From assembly GCF_013364195.1 (NCBI RefSeq), contig NZ_CP054918.1, positions 3,771,001-3,835,000 on the forward strand: DNA of 64,000 nt. Direction: 5' to 3'. A program made the position numbers and the translations under genes. Shown piece by piece: positions 41,129 to 48,975 of the stretch; position 1 is the first letter of the stretch; each line of letters begins with the position of its first letter. Source of the DNA: Streptomyces sp. NA04227 (lineage in GTDB: Bacteria > Actinomycetota > Actinomycetes > Streptomycetales > Streptomycetaceae). Under the pieces are notes generated by a model that did no database searches, was not told where the DNA came from, and worked only from the letters and a program-made list of their open reading frames with translations.

Positions 41129-41533
41129 GCGCACAGCTTAGATGCAACACGTACGCATGAGGCGGGACGTTCCGGCATGCGGACATCCCGGCCAAGTACC
41201 GCATGCCGGGAACCAAGGAGCCCGGCGAACGCGTATTCTCCTGAGGACCCCGCTCCCCACGCCTCGCGCGGTTTTCCACGCGCGCAATACACGGGGTTCT
41301 CCTGAGAGTTGATCCACCGCCCACCACCCCACGACCATCACCGGCACCTCCGCCACGGGACAAACACACCTTTGACGGCGAACAACGCTTTGACGGCAAA
41401 AACCGTGAATGCCACCGATCCGCGCATGCCACGCAGCGCGCGACGCGGGCGGCGGGTGCTCAGTGGGCGACGACGCACGACGACGTATACGGACACCGCG
41501 CACAGCGGACAGCGAACCATGGGGGTACGTGCA
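41129..41533. other. Divergent intergenic region, GntR / DD-carboxypeptidase
   Basis: A 405-bp gap. It contains the likely GntR -10 box (41135-41140) and two 18-bp imperfect direct repeats beginning TTTGACGGCGAA (41371) and TTTGACGGCAAA (41389), which could be promoter elements or a regulator site for the carboxypeptidase gene. The downstream half up to 41533 keeps a frame open in phase with the carboxypeptidase but is Arg/Thr-rich and unlikely to be translated. Confidence 0.4.
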
Positions 41534-42478
41534 GTGAGCGCACGTCTTCGCACCAACGGGGCCCGGCGCGCGAGCGCGGCCGTCGCCCTCGGCACCGGGC
41601 TCGTGCTGGCCGGAGGTGCCCTCGCGGCGCCGGCCCACGCCGCCGCGGCACCGACGGTCGGCGCCAAGGGCGCCTACCTGCTCGACAACGCCAACGGCAA
41701 GAGCCTGTACAGCAAGGCCGCCGACACCCGGCGCCCGATGGCCAGCACCACCAAGATCATGACGGCGGCGGTCGTCCTCGACACCAAGAACGTCGACCTC
41801 AACCGCAAGATCACCATCAAGAAGGAGTACCGCGACTACGTCACCAAGGTCGGCGCCAGCACCGCCGACCTGCGCGCGGGTGACAAGCTCACGGTGCGCC
41901 AGCTCCTCTACGCGACGATGCTGCCCTCCGGCTGCGACGCCGCCATGGCCCTCGCGGACAGCTTCGGTTCGGGCTCGACCTCCGCCGCCCGGACGAAGTC
42001 CTTCATCTCCAAGATGAACGCCAAGGCCAAGGAACTCGGCCTGAAGAACACCTCGTTCGACTCCTTCGACGGCAACTCGCCCGGCAAGAAGACCTATACG
42101 AGCCCGCGCGACCTGGCCAACCTGACCCGTCACGTGATGCGCAAGAACGACTTCCGTACCGTCGTGAAGTCCACGAAGACGGTCCAGAAGGCGCCCGCGA
42201 GCAACGGCGGCACCCGTACCTACACCTGGTACAACACCAACAAGCTGCTCGGCTCCTACAAGGGCACCATCGGCGTCAAGACCGGCACCAACACCCCCGC
42301 CGGGCCCTGCCTGGTCTTCGCCGGTACACGCGGCTCGAAGACCGTGGTCGGCGTCCTGCTCAACGACACCGGCGACCGCTTCAAGGACGCCGCCAAGCTC
42401 ATGGACCACGCCTTCGGGACCAAGACGGCGAAGGACATGACGGTGCGGAAGTTGCCCAAGGGGGCGCAGCGGGACTGA
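41534..42478 (+). CDS. D-alanyl-D-alanine carboxypeptidase (S11, K15-like PBP)
   Basis: Exported penicillin-binding protein of about 314 residues that trims peptidoglycan stem peptides. The signal peptide covers about residues 1-36 (ARRASAAVALGTGLVLAGG, ending APAHA). The three active-site motifs are Ser71-Thr-Thr-Lys74 (MASTTKIM), Ser132-Gly-Cys134 (LPSGCDAA) and Lys-Thr-Gly in GVKTGTNT near 255. Cys in place of Asn in the second motif is the hallmark of the Streptomyces K15 enzyme. There is no C-terminal amphipathic anchor. GTG 41534 is chosen for GGGGG about eight bases upstream; ATG 41519 would add five residues. Confidence 0.92.
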   Translation: MSARLRTNGARRASAAVALGTGLVLAGGALAAPAHAAAAPTVGAKGAYLLDNANGKSLYSKAADTRRPMASTTKIMTAAVVLDTKNVDLNRKITIKKEYRDYVTKVGASTADLRAGDKLTVRQLLYATMLPSGCDAAMALADSFGSGSTSAARTKSFISKMNAKAKELGLKNTSFDSFDGNSPGKKTYTSPRDLANLTRHVMRKNDFRTVVKSTKTVQKAPASNGGTRTYTWYNTNKLLGSYKGTIGVKTGTNTPAGPCLVFAGTRGSKTVVGVLLNDTGDRFKDAAKLMDHAFGTKTAKDMTVRKLPKGAQRD

Positions 42479-42783
42479 GCGGGCCGCGGTCGTCCGGGCT
42501 CGGGTGAACCGAGCGCGACCGCGACCACGACCACGACGGACAGCGGGAAAGGGAGCTGCCGCCCCGGAGGGGGTGGGGCTCTCTTTTCCGTTTCCGGGAT
42601 ACTTCTGACAGTCCGGGCAAGGCAACCGAACAGGTGCGGGACACCTCTTCTGTCGCGGGACCGTTCCTGACGACTCGTGGCCCATGAGCCATGGCCCATG
42701 AGCTGAGGGCCGAGGGCTGAGGACCAGGCGCCCCCGAACCCGTAATCAGGGAACAGGACTTGAGGCGTGTGTGAGTACCGGCC
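42479..42783. other. Convergent intergenic region
   Basis: A 305-bp gap between the DD-carboxypeptidase (+) and the STAND ATPase (-). It contains the terminator at 42545-42588 and a (GACCAC)-like run at 42515-42540; no gene is supported. Confidence 0.4.
42545..42588 (+). terminator. Hairpin terminator with T-rich 3' side
   Basis: GGAAAGGGAGC pairs with GCTCTCTTTTCC (one mismatch/bulge), and inner CCCC/GGGG pairs extend it around GGAG. It lies 67 bp after the carboxypeptidase stop. Confidence 0.7.
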
Positions 42784-44949
42784 TCACTCCCCCGCCTCGA
42801 ACCGTGCCAGCAGTTCCCTGCTCGCCTCGGTGAACGGATGGGCGGGACCCAGCCCTTGTGCGCGCCGTGCGACGACGTCGGCCAGCAAGGCGGTGGCCGC
42901 GTCCGGTCGGCCGAGCGCGTAGCGCGTGCGGGCGTGGAGTTGCTGGGCCGCGAGGGTCAGGGGGAAGTCCGGGCCGAAGCGGCGTACGTAGCTGCCGTGG
43001 ACCTCGCGGATCGCCGTGTCCGCCTCCTCGTGACGGCCGAGGAGGAAGAGCGCCCAGGCGTGGTTGTGCCGGGCCCCGAGCGTGACCGTGTGCTCCGGGC
43101 CGAGAGCCTGCGCGCAGTCGGCGGGGAGGGAGAAGAGGCCAGAGTCGTCGCTCGTGGCCTGTTCACCGGCACCTTGCTCGACGGCGCTCTGCTCAATGGC
43201 GAGTTCGTCCGCCGTCAGCCGGGTCAGCAGGCTGGAGCGGGAACGCAGGGTCAGTGCGTGCCGAGGGCCGAAGAGCGCCCGCCTTCCGGCCACCACGGAC
43301 CGCAGGAGAATCAGCGACTCCTCTCGCCTGCCGAGGTTGGCCAGTACCAACTGGAGCCCGTGCGCGGTGTCCAGGGCGTCCTCGTCCCCGGATCCGAACA
43401 GTTCCTGCTGCGTGGTGTGGACCCGGCTCAGCTGCTGCTCCGCCTCCTCGTACCTGCCCAGCCGGAAGAGTGACCGGCCCACGCGTGAGTGCGCGGCGAG
43501 GACGGCACGGTGCTCGTCGCCGAGGAGGGGCTCCGCGTACGCCGCCGCCGTACGGACGGTCTCCCAGCCGGACAGGTAGTCGCCCTGCCGGTGCAGGGCG
43601 ACCGACAGCCGGGTGGCGACCCGCAGCGCGTCCGCCGCGGTCTCGGGGTCGGTGGTGCGCCGGATCAGGGCGAGCGCGTGCGGCGCGATCAGCCGCAGCA
43701 TCGGCTCCTCCGGGCCCAGGTCCGGCACTTGGGGGATCGCGGCGTCGAGCAGGAGTACCGCGGTCTCGTTCAGTACGCGCAGGTCCTCGGGGCCGATGGC
43801 GGCCGCAACGCTGTCGAGCAGGATCCCGTGGGTCTGCGCACACCGCACCCCGAGGTCGACCAGCTCGGTCAGGGACTGGTCGAGCAGGGCACGCAGCGCC
43901 GTTTCGCAGCGTTCCCGGGGCAGCGCGGCGCTGATCCGTTCACTGTTCAGCAGGGGCAACGGCAGCGGCTCGGGGGCGAAGCGGGACAGCAGACGCAGCA
44001 GGGAGGCAGCCTCCGGCAGGCCGTGCGCGGCAAATGCGTCGAGCGTCAACTGCCAGGTTCTGCCGACGAGTTGGCGCGGCTCCTGGGGCGCGAGGGTTTC
44101 GGCGCCCCGGTCGAGCAGGCGCACGCCGTGCTCGGTGTCGAGGTGCCGTCCGTAGAGTTCCATGGTCCACGGGTCGAGCACCTGGTGGGACAGGAAACCA
44201 CCCGCGAGGACGAGCGCCAGCGGCAGTCGGCCGAGCCGGTCCGCGATCTCTCCCGCCTCCGCCATGCTGCCGCTGTGCGGGGCGAGGTCGCACAGCACCC
44301 GGGCCGCGTCCTCGCGGGGCAGCACCCCGATGTGCTGCAACTGGGCACCGGGCCACCAGCGCGGCGCCGCCCGGCGGCTGGTGACCAGGACCGTGCCACG
44401 GGGGCTGGTACGCAACCAGCCCCCGTCCCGGAGGATTTCGGGATCGTCGGCGTTGTCCAGGACGAGAAGCCACGGTTCGGCCGACCGTTCGAGGTAGCCC
44501 CACACCAGATCGGCCGCGGGACGCAGGCCGTTGCGGGCGGCCAGCAGTTCGCCGTCACCTGCGCCCCGGTCCGCGGCCACCGCGAGCATCCCGGCACGCA
44601 GGGACGCCCGGTCGGCGGCGTTCACCCACAGGCCGATCCGCTCGTCGTCCCGGACGACGGACTGAAAGAAGGCATGTGCCACGGCGGTCTTGCCGCTGCC
44701 GCCCATGCCGTGCAGGACGTAGAGCCGCCCCTCGCTCTCGGCGACACCCTCGCGCAGTCGCTCCAGCACCTCCGTACGGTCACGCAGCACCACGGGGCCC
44801 CGGCCCACGGCGGGACGGCGCACCGAGTCGGGTCCGCCCGGCCCTGGGGGCGTGTCCCCGTGGTGGTGGTACTCGGTGATGTGCTGATCCCCTGTCGTCT
44901 GGTAGATGCGGCCGGACTCGTGCGCGCGGCCGTCCATTCCTCCGCCCAT
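42784..44949 (-). CDS. STAND ATPase: NB-ARC domain with C-terminal TPR repeats
   Basis: NLR-like protein of 721 residues. The short N-terminus contains GRIYQTTGDQHITEYHHH (residues 13-30), resembling small amyloid-type signalling motifs of actinobacterial STAND proteins. The NB-ARC ATPase follows: Walker A GMGGSGKT at 81-88, Walker B WLLVLDNADD near 153-162, sensor-like VLVTSRRA near 185, and GRLPLALVLAGGFLS near 245. The rest is helical, with TPR-type units in the last third (AAHSRVGRSLFRLGRYEEAE, RHNHAWALFLLGRHEEADTA). Such proteins oligomerise on sensing a ligand; several are anti-phage or cell-death devices. No effector domain is fused. ATG 44949 (GGAGGT 11 bases upstream) is preferred to ATG 44937. 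Confidence 0.85.
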   Translation of the reverse strand: MGGGMDGRAHESGRIYQTTGDQHITEYHHHGDTPPGPGGPDSVRRPAVGRGPVVLRDRTEVLERLREGVAESEGRLYVLHGMGGSGKTAVAHAFFQSVVRDDERIGLWVNAADRASLRAGMLAVAADRGAGDGELLAARNGLRPAADLVWGYLERSAEPWLLVLDNADDPEILRDGGWLRTSPRGTVLVTSRRAAPRWWPGAQLQHIGVLPREDAARVLCDLAPHSGSMAEAGEIADRLGRLPLALVLAGGFLSHQVLDPWTMELYGRHLDTEHGVRLLDRGAETLAPQEPRQLVGRTWQLTLDAFAAHGLPEAASLLRLLSRFAPEPLPLPLLNSERISAALPRERCETALRALLDQSLTELVDLGVRCAQTHGILLDSVAAAIGPEDLRVLNETAVLLLDAAIPQVPDLGPEEPMLRLIAPHALALIRRTTDPETAADALRVATRLSVALHRQGDYLSGWETVRTAAAYAEPLLGDEHRAVLAAHSRVGRSLFRLGRYEEAEQQLSRVHTTQQELFGSGDEDALDTAHGLQLVLANLGRREESLILLRSVVAGRRALFGPRHALTLRSRSSLLTRLTADELAIEQSAVEQGAGEQATSDDSGLFSLPADCAQALGPEHTVTLGARHNHAWALFLLGRHEEADTAIREVHGSYVRRFGPDFPLTLAAQQLHARTRYALGRPDAATALLADVVARRAQGLGPAHPFTEASRELLARFEAGE

Positions 44950-45322
44950 CGTGCGGCTCAACCTCCGGTGGTGTGCTGCTCGCGACCCGACTCGTAAGCC
45001 CGCGTTTCCTGTACCGCTTCCCCGTACTGATTCCCGGCGGCTTTGCACTACTACCGCACATTGGATGGTTACAGTATTTACTCAATGGGGCAACTGAGGC
45101 CTGCTGTTACCCCGCCATCTCTTTGGGCTTGCGAGAGAACGATTCTCCAGGCGCATCCTGTCGCACACATTCAGCCAATCATTCTCACTGCACTACGAAC
45201 TACTGCCACCCTTTGCTACGGTCCACTCACGCGCATGCCCGTATGCGTGCATAGCCGTACGTAACGCACACCTGTAGCGATCGAATCCTTTTCATCTCAT
45301 CGCATGGCCGACAGGAGGACCC
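44950..45322. other. Less GC-rich divergent region upstream of STAND gene
   Basis: A 373-bp gap with visibly lower GC than the rest of the window (for example the stretch 45040-45300). It probably holds promoters for the STAND gene and for the 45323 unit. The small open frames here are unconvincing. The composition suggests acquired DNA. Confidence 0.45.
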
Positions 45323-45592
45323 ATGGCCCGCCCTTGGGAGGCAGACCCGACGTCGAAATTCAAACGGCGCCTCGGTAAATCACCTCAAGAGTTAGGCAAT
45401 ACCACCGACAGCCCGGACTGCCCGGACATCTGGGAACTGGAAAATGGTGATGTCGCCGTCATCGGGCGGGACTTGACCGAGGCGATGCGTGCTGGACTCC
45501 CGCACGGGGTGAGCATCGGAGCGGACGAAAGGCTCGTAGTGATCCCGCGGAACATGATGGTTGCGGCGAAACCGGATATCCCAAATGTTTGA
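45323..45592 (+). CDS. Small conserved hypothetical protein, partner of a DUF6879-type gene
   Basis: Protein of 89 residues with no signal peptide or membrane segment. Distinct segments are PWEADPTSKFKRRLGKSPQE, CPDIWELENGDVAVIGRDLT, and VVIPRNMMVAAKPDIPNV at the C-terminus. Proteins of this pattern occur upstream of DUF6879 genes in many Streptomyces; function unknown. ATG 45323 has AGGAGG five bases upstream. Its last codons overlap the start of the next gene by eight bases (45585-45592), so the two are translationally coupled. Codon usage is less GC-biased than in neighbours. Confidence 0.8.
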   Translation: MARPWEADPTSKFKRRLGKSPQELGNTTDSPDCPDIWELENGDVAVIGRDLTEAMRAGLPHGVSIGADERLVVIPRNMMVAAKPDIPNV

Positions 45593-46226
45593 CTCATTCC
45601 CTGGAGCACACTCCGAACGCCTGCTACGGCCCGAGTACCACCAGGACTTCTGGGCATTCTTCGAAAGCGGAATCCATTCCCTGAACAAGCTGGAGCGAGG
45701 CCAGCATTTCAAGGAGCGCGGGTTCGCGAGCTGGGAAGCCTTCTCCGTCGGCGATTGGCCCACGGCACTCTCACTCGTCGAGGAAAGACGGGAAGCCTAC
45801 GAGGAACAATCCCGCAAAGCAAAGCAGTTGGACATTCCGCATCGGCGTCTGCGCGTGGTCGAATTCCCCGTCACGCCCTACGTGCAGTGGGAAATGCACG
45901 TGTTGCGAGTGCGGCTGGAGGTGGGCGAGGACATCCGGATCATGGATGCCCGCGAAATCTCCCACCTCGAGCGAACTCACAAGGTTCCCGAAGTCGTACT
46001 CCTCGGGGACCGCGTGATGTACGAAGTCGTCTACGACGAGGACGGAAACGCCGACGGGGCACGCAAGTTCACGGATCCGGCGCTCATCCGGGAGACCTCG
46101 GACGGGTTCGCCGCTCTCTACGAACAGGCGGAAGAGTTCGGGCAGTTCTTCGCTCGCGAGATCGAGCCGTTGCCCGCCCCGGAGGTCGACACACGGGCCG
46201 CAACGGCGTCGCACGCCCCCCGCTAG
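45585..46226 (+). CDS. DUF6879-type protein
   Basis: Protein of 213 residues, soluble. Segments typical of the family are HQDFWAFFESGIHSLNKLERGQ trimmed at its ends, FASWEAFSVGDWPTALSLVEE, RRLRVVEFPVTPYVQWEMHV, and VVLLGDRVMYEVVYDEDGN followed by a helical end. In Streptomyces this domain is widespread next to small HTH, DUF397-like and regulatory genes, and its activity is not known. It overlaps the 89-residue gene by eight bases. Divergence from the STAND ATPase gene suggests, but does not prove, a common system. ATG 45585 begins the aligned MFDSFPGAHSERL. Confidence 0.8.
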   Translation: MFDSFPGAHSERLLRPEYHQDFWAFFESGIHSLNKLERGQHFKERGFASWEAFSVGDWPTALSLVEERREAYEEQSRKAKQLDIPHRRLRVVEFPVTPYVQWEMHVLRVRLEVGEDIRIMDAREISHLERTHKVPEVVLLGDRVMYEVVYDEDGNADGARKFTDPALIRETSDGFAALYEQAEEFGQFFAREIEPLPAPEVDTRAATASHAPR

Positions 46227-46390
46227 GGCACGTACGTCGCACTGGGGCACGTACGTCATGCGTCCGGCCCCCGACATTGGCGGTACAGATCATTCCGCTT
46301 GTGCAGGAACTACGCCTTTCTTGTGCATGAGTTGACCACCGTATAGCGTCCCGACCTGCACGAATCAGGGAATCACAGCAGGTGGGGGAC

Positions 46391-47110
46391 ATGGCGGAGG
46401 AAAGTGGCGGACTCACGGCGGCCGGGGCGTGGGGGCAGGCGGTCGCGGCTGTTGCGGTGGTGTCCGCGCTCGGTGTCGGGCTGTGGACGGCCGGGGAGCA
46501 GGACTCGTCGTCCACCACCGCCTCCTCCTCGCCGGCCACCTGCTCGGAAGGCGAGTCCCGCACCGCGACCCCGACGCCCGGGAAGGCGGGCCGGACGCCG
46601 GTCCTCGGACAGCAGCTGTGCGAGGTGCTGAACCGTTCCGATCTGGCCGAACTGCTCGGCACCCCGGGGGAGTTGGTGAAGTCGGCGAACGGCAGTGACA
46701 GTTCGGTGCGCACCGGCAGCGGCAAGGAGATCGCCACGCCCTCGGCCAAGGTCGAGCTGCCGACCTACACCGTGAATCTGGAGGCGACCTACGACCGGCT
46801 TCCGGTCGCCGGGTCCGCCTCGCTGCTCGGGAGCGATGCCCGCCCGCGCACCTTCCTCGACCGGCCCGCGGTGCTCTACTCCAGCCGTACGCTCAGCATT
46901 CGCTTCCGCCTCGACGGGAGCGATGCCGAGAGCGGCCCGGGTGTACCGGCACGTGTGCTCTCCGTTGCCCAGGACGCCGGGGACAGCGGCGGCTCGTACG
47001 AGCTGAGCATCTGGCGCGAGGACGGTGGCGTGCCCGACGACGCGACGCTGCTGCACGTCGCCGAGACCGTGTTGCCGACCCTCCCCGGGTGGACCGGCGA
47101 CGGCGCCTGA
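46391..47110 (+). CDS. DUF6215-type membrane-anchored protein
   Basis: Protein of 239 residues. A short cytoplasmic N-terminus leads to one transmembrane helix at about residues 12-33 (GAWGQAVAAVAVVSALGVGL). A Ser/Thr-rich linker follows, then an extracytoplasmic domain of about 170 residues (LCEVLNRSDLAELLGTPGE, VLYSSRTLSIRFRLDG, YELSIWREDGGVPDD). The pattern matches the DUF6215 family of Streptomyces; function unknown. ATG 46391 has GGTGGGGG four bases upstream; GTG 46382 would add three residues. The insertion sequence begins at the base after its TGA stop codon, leaving the coding sequence intact. Confidence 0.8.
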   Translation: MAEESGGLTAAGAWGQAVAAVAVVSALGVGLWTAGEQDSSSTTASSSPATCSEGESRTATPTPGKAGRTPVLGQQLCEVLNRSDLAELLGTPGELVKSANGSDSSVRTGSGKEIATPSAKVELPTYTVNLEATYDRLPVAGSASLLGSDARPRTFLDRPAVLYSSRTLSIRFRLDGSDAESGPGVPARVLSVAQDAGDSGGSYELSIWREDGGVPDDATLLHVAETVLPTLPGWTGDGA

Positions 47111-47133
47111 GAAAGTGTTGGGTAACTGAGTAG

Positions 47134-48018
47134 TTACTCGTTCTTGAGGTCGTCGGCGAGGCGGCGTGCGGCTTCGGTCTCGATGGGGCCGTGGGGTGTG
47201 ACTGTCTCGCCGGCGAGGCGGGCGGCCATGAGCCGGATCATGGCCACTTTGATCATCGCTTCGGCGTGGGCCGTCTTGCGTTCATAGTCCCGGGCCAACC
47301 GTCGACACCGCCCCAGCCAGGAGAAAGTCCGTTCCACCACCCATCTGCGGGGCAGTACCTGGAACCCTTTCACATCCGCGTTGCGCGGGACGGCGACGAT
47401 CTCGATGTTCTCCGTCCGCTTGGCCCAGCCCACGAGAGCACGGTCGACCTGGTTGACGTAGCCGCCATCCACCCATACCAACCCGACCTGCGGGAACAGC
47501 GTGTGCAGCCCGCTCAGCACGATTCTGGCTCCGGACCGGTCCTGCACCGAGGCCGAGTGGACCACCGTCCGCAACAGCAGACCGCAGGTGTCGACGAGGA
47601 TGTGCCGCTTGCGGCCCCGCACCCGCTTGCCCGCGTCGTATCCGATCGCCTCACCACCCTGGTGACTGCGCACCGACTGCGAGTCCAGCACCCCGGCAGA
47701 CGGCTGCGGATCCCGACCGTCCGCGACACGCACCCGATCCCGCAAAGCGTCGTGGAGCCGATCCCACGTCCCGTCCGCACTCCACAGACGAAACCATCGG
47801 TAAGCGGCATCCCAGGGCGCAAGGTCACGCGGAACCAGCCGCCAGGCACACCCACTGCCCAGCACATACAGGACCGTATCGATGATCAACCGGCGCCCGA
47901 ACTTCAACGGGCGCCCACCACGAGACACATCCCGCACCGGCAACAACGGCTCGATCACCGCCCACTGAGCATCCGTCAACGACGTGTCATAGACCGGCTT
48001 GCACACACAGACACACAC
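47134..48018 (-). CDS. IS5-family DDE transposase
   Basis: Transposase of 294 residues in a single frame. The N-terminal domain starts LTDAQWAVIEPLLP. The catalytic core has the first Asp in AGVLDSQSVRSHQGGE, the second Asp in GLVWVDGGYVNQV, and Glu in RRWVVERTFSWLGRCRRLA, the Y-x2-R-x3-E-x6-K-like signature of IS5/IS1182-type enzymes. The frame is intact. The GTG start at 48018 opens an odd MCVCVC run; translation may begin slightly downstream, as no ribosome binding site is seen. A 13-bp inverted repeat sits just upstream inside the element. Confidence 0.92.
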   Translation of the reverse strand: MCVCVCKPVYDTSLTDAQWAVIEPLLPVRDVSRGGRPLKFGRRLIIDTVLYVLGSGCAWRLVPRDLAPWDAAYRWFRLWSADGTWDRLHDALRDRVRVADGRDPQPSAGVLDSQSVRSHQGGEAIGYDAGKRVRGRKRHILVDTCGLLLRTVVHSASVQDRSGARIVLSGLHTLFPQVGLVWVDGGYVNQVDRALVGWAKRTENIEIVAVPRNADVKGFQVLPRRWVVERTFSWLGRCRRLARDYERKTAHAEAMIKVAMIRLMAARLAGETVTPHGPIETEAARRLADDLKNE

Positions 48019-48023
48019 GCGAA

Positions 48024-48056
48024 GTGATCTTCGTGGACACCACCCACGAAGATCAC
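48024..48056 (-). promoter_or_regulatory. Inverted repeat upstream of the transposase start
   Basis: GTGATCTTCGTGG (48024-48036) pairs perfectly with CCACGAAGATCAC (48044-48056) around seven bases. It lies between the right terminal repeat and the start codon, six bases before the GTG. It could shield the start from read-through transcription. Confidence 0.6.
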
Positions 48057-48100
48057 CACCCGAAGTTGATCAATTACCCAACACTTTCTGAGCCGTACCG

Positions 48101-48180
48101 CCCGGCTCACCCCGTCTCAGCCCGGCTCAGCCCGGCTCACCCCGTCTCACCCCGTCTCAGCCCGGCTCACCCCGACACGA
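48101..48180. repeat. 10-bp tandem repeat overlapping a lipoprotein stop codon
   Basis: Seven exact-register units alternate CCCGGCTCAC/G and CCCGTCTCAC/G from 48101 to 48170, with an eighth degenerate unit to 48180. The seventh unit supplies the TGA stop (48167-48169) of the minus-strand lipoprotein gene. Confidence 0.9.
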
Positions 48181-48790
48181 GCCGGATCACCGCCGCGCCC
48201 TGCGTGTCCCAGCCCGCCAACTGAAGCTTGAACACGCCCGGTTCGGGATCAGGGCGCTTGGGAGCGGCGTCCGCGTCGGTGCAGCCGAGCATGCCGCCGC
48301 CACCGCCGTCGAAGAAGGTGAAGATGGGGCCGCAGGTGCCCTTCAGGGTGCCGTTGCCGCCGCTGCCACTGGCGAGGGTCAGATCGAAGTCGACGCTCTG
48401 CTTCTTCTTCAGTTTCTGCACCGCGAAACTGCCGCCGCCCACCGCGAAGCTCGTCGGCCCGTCGATGGCCACCTCGCACGTGCCGTCCGCGCAGGCCCCG
48501 TAGCGGGATCCGTCGGAGGCCTTCACGGCGGGCGCGGGGGCCGGGCTCGTACGGGTGGGGCTCGGACTGGGCACCGCGCTACTCGCCGAGGCGCTGGGGC
48601 GGGCGGAGGGTTCGGCGGGCGCGGAACTGGCTCCTGTCTTGCCCTTCGCGTCGCCCCCGGCCCCCACGTCGTCACTGTCGCCGTCGCCGTCGGAGGAGCC
48701 GCAGGCGGACAGGAGCAGGGCGAGGAGTGCTGCTCCGGCGATCGGCCCGAACGTGCGCGGACGTACCGATGAGACGGCGAGGGGGCTCAT
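48167..48790 (-). CDS. Putative lipoprotein
   Basis: Predicted lipoprotein of 207 residues. The signal peptide (FGPIAGAALLALLLSAC) ends in the lipobox LSAC with Cys near 33. A long Asp/Gly then Ser/Ala/Pro linker runs to about residue 90. The mature domain has SRYGACADGTCEVAIDGPTS, a strand LKKKQSVDFDLTLASG, and CGPIFTFFDGGGGGMLGC, with four cysteines. I do not recognise the domain. ATG 48790 has GGGAG six bases upstream. Its 3' end lies in a 10-bp tandem repeat close to the insertion sequence, so the C-terminus may have been altered. Confidence 0.75.
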   Translation of the reverse strand: MSPLAVSSVRPRTFGPIAGAALLALLLSACGSSDGDGDSDDVGAGGDAKGKTGASSAPAEPSARPSASASSAVPSPSPTRTSPAPAPAVKASDGSRYGACADGTCEVAIDGPTSFAVGGGSFAVQKLKKKQSVDFDLTLASGSGGNGTLKGTCGPIFTFFDGGGGGMLGCTDADAAPKRPDPEPGVFKLQLAGWDTQGAAVIRLVSG

Positions 48791-48975
48791 ACCAACTCCC
48801 GTGGTGGGGCGCCGAGATGCGGACAGCGCCTGTCTACCGGCGGGGCATGGGGACCCCTCCCGCTGAGATATGCCCGTACCTCCTCCGGCCCCCAACCCCC
48901 GCGGGCCCGACAGGAGTTACCTCCCATCGGGCCCGCGAGTCACAACCACCGGGGTCAACAACCCCCCGGATCAGC

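Larger units (their letters stand above)
47111..48088 (-). mobile_element. IS5-family insertion sequence (978 bp)
   Basis: Terminal inverted repeats are GAAAGTGTTGGGTAA at 47111-47125 and its exact complement at 48074-48088, with three more matching bases inward after one mismatch. The element is flanked by a 3-bp direct repeat TGA (47108-47110 and 48089-48091), as for IS5-group elements that target TNA. It contains one transposase gene on the minus strand. Perfect ends and an intact frame suggest recent insertion. Confidence 0.92.

Noticed and set aside
48024..48224. 66-codon plus-strand frame with Pro/Ala/His/Ser repeats
   Set aside because: Reads through the IS end and the 10-bp tandem array; repeat artefact.
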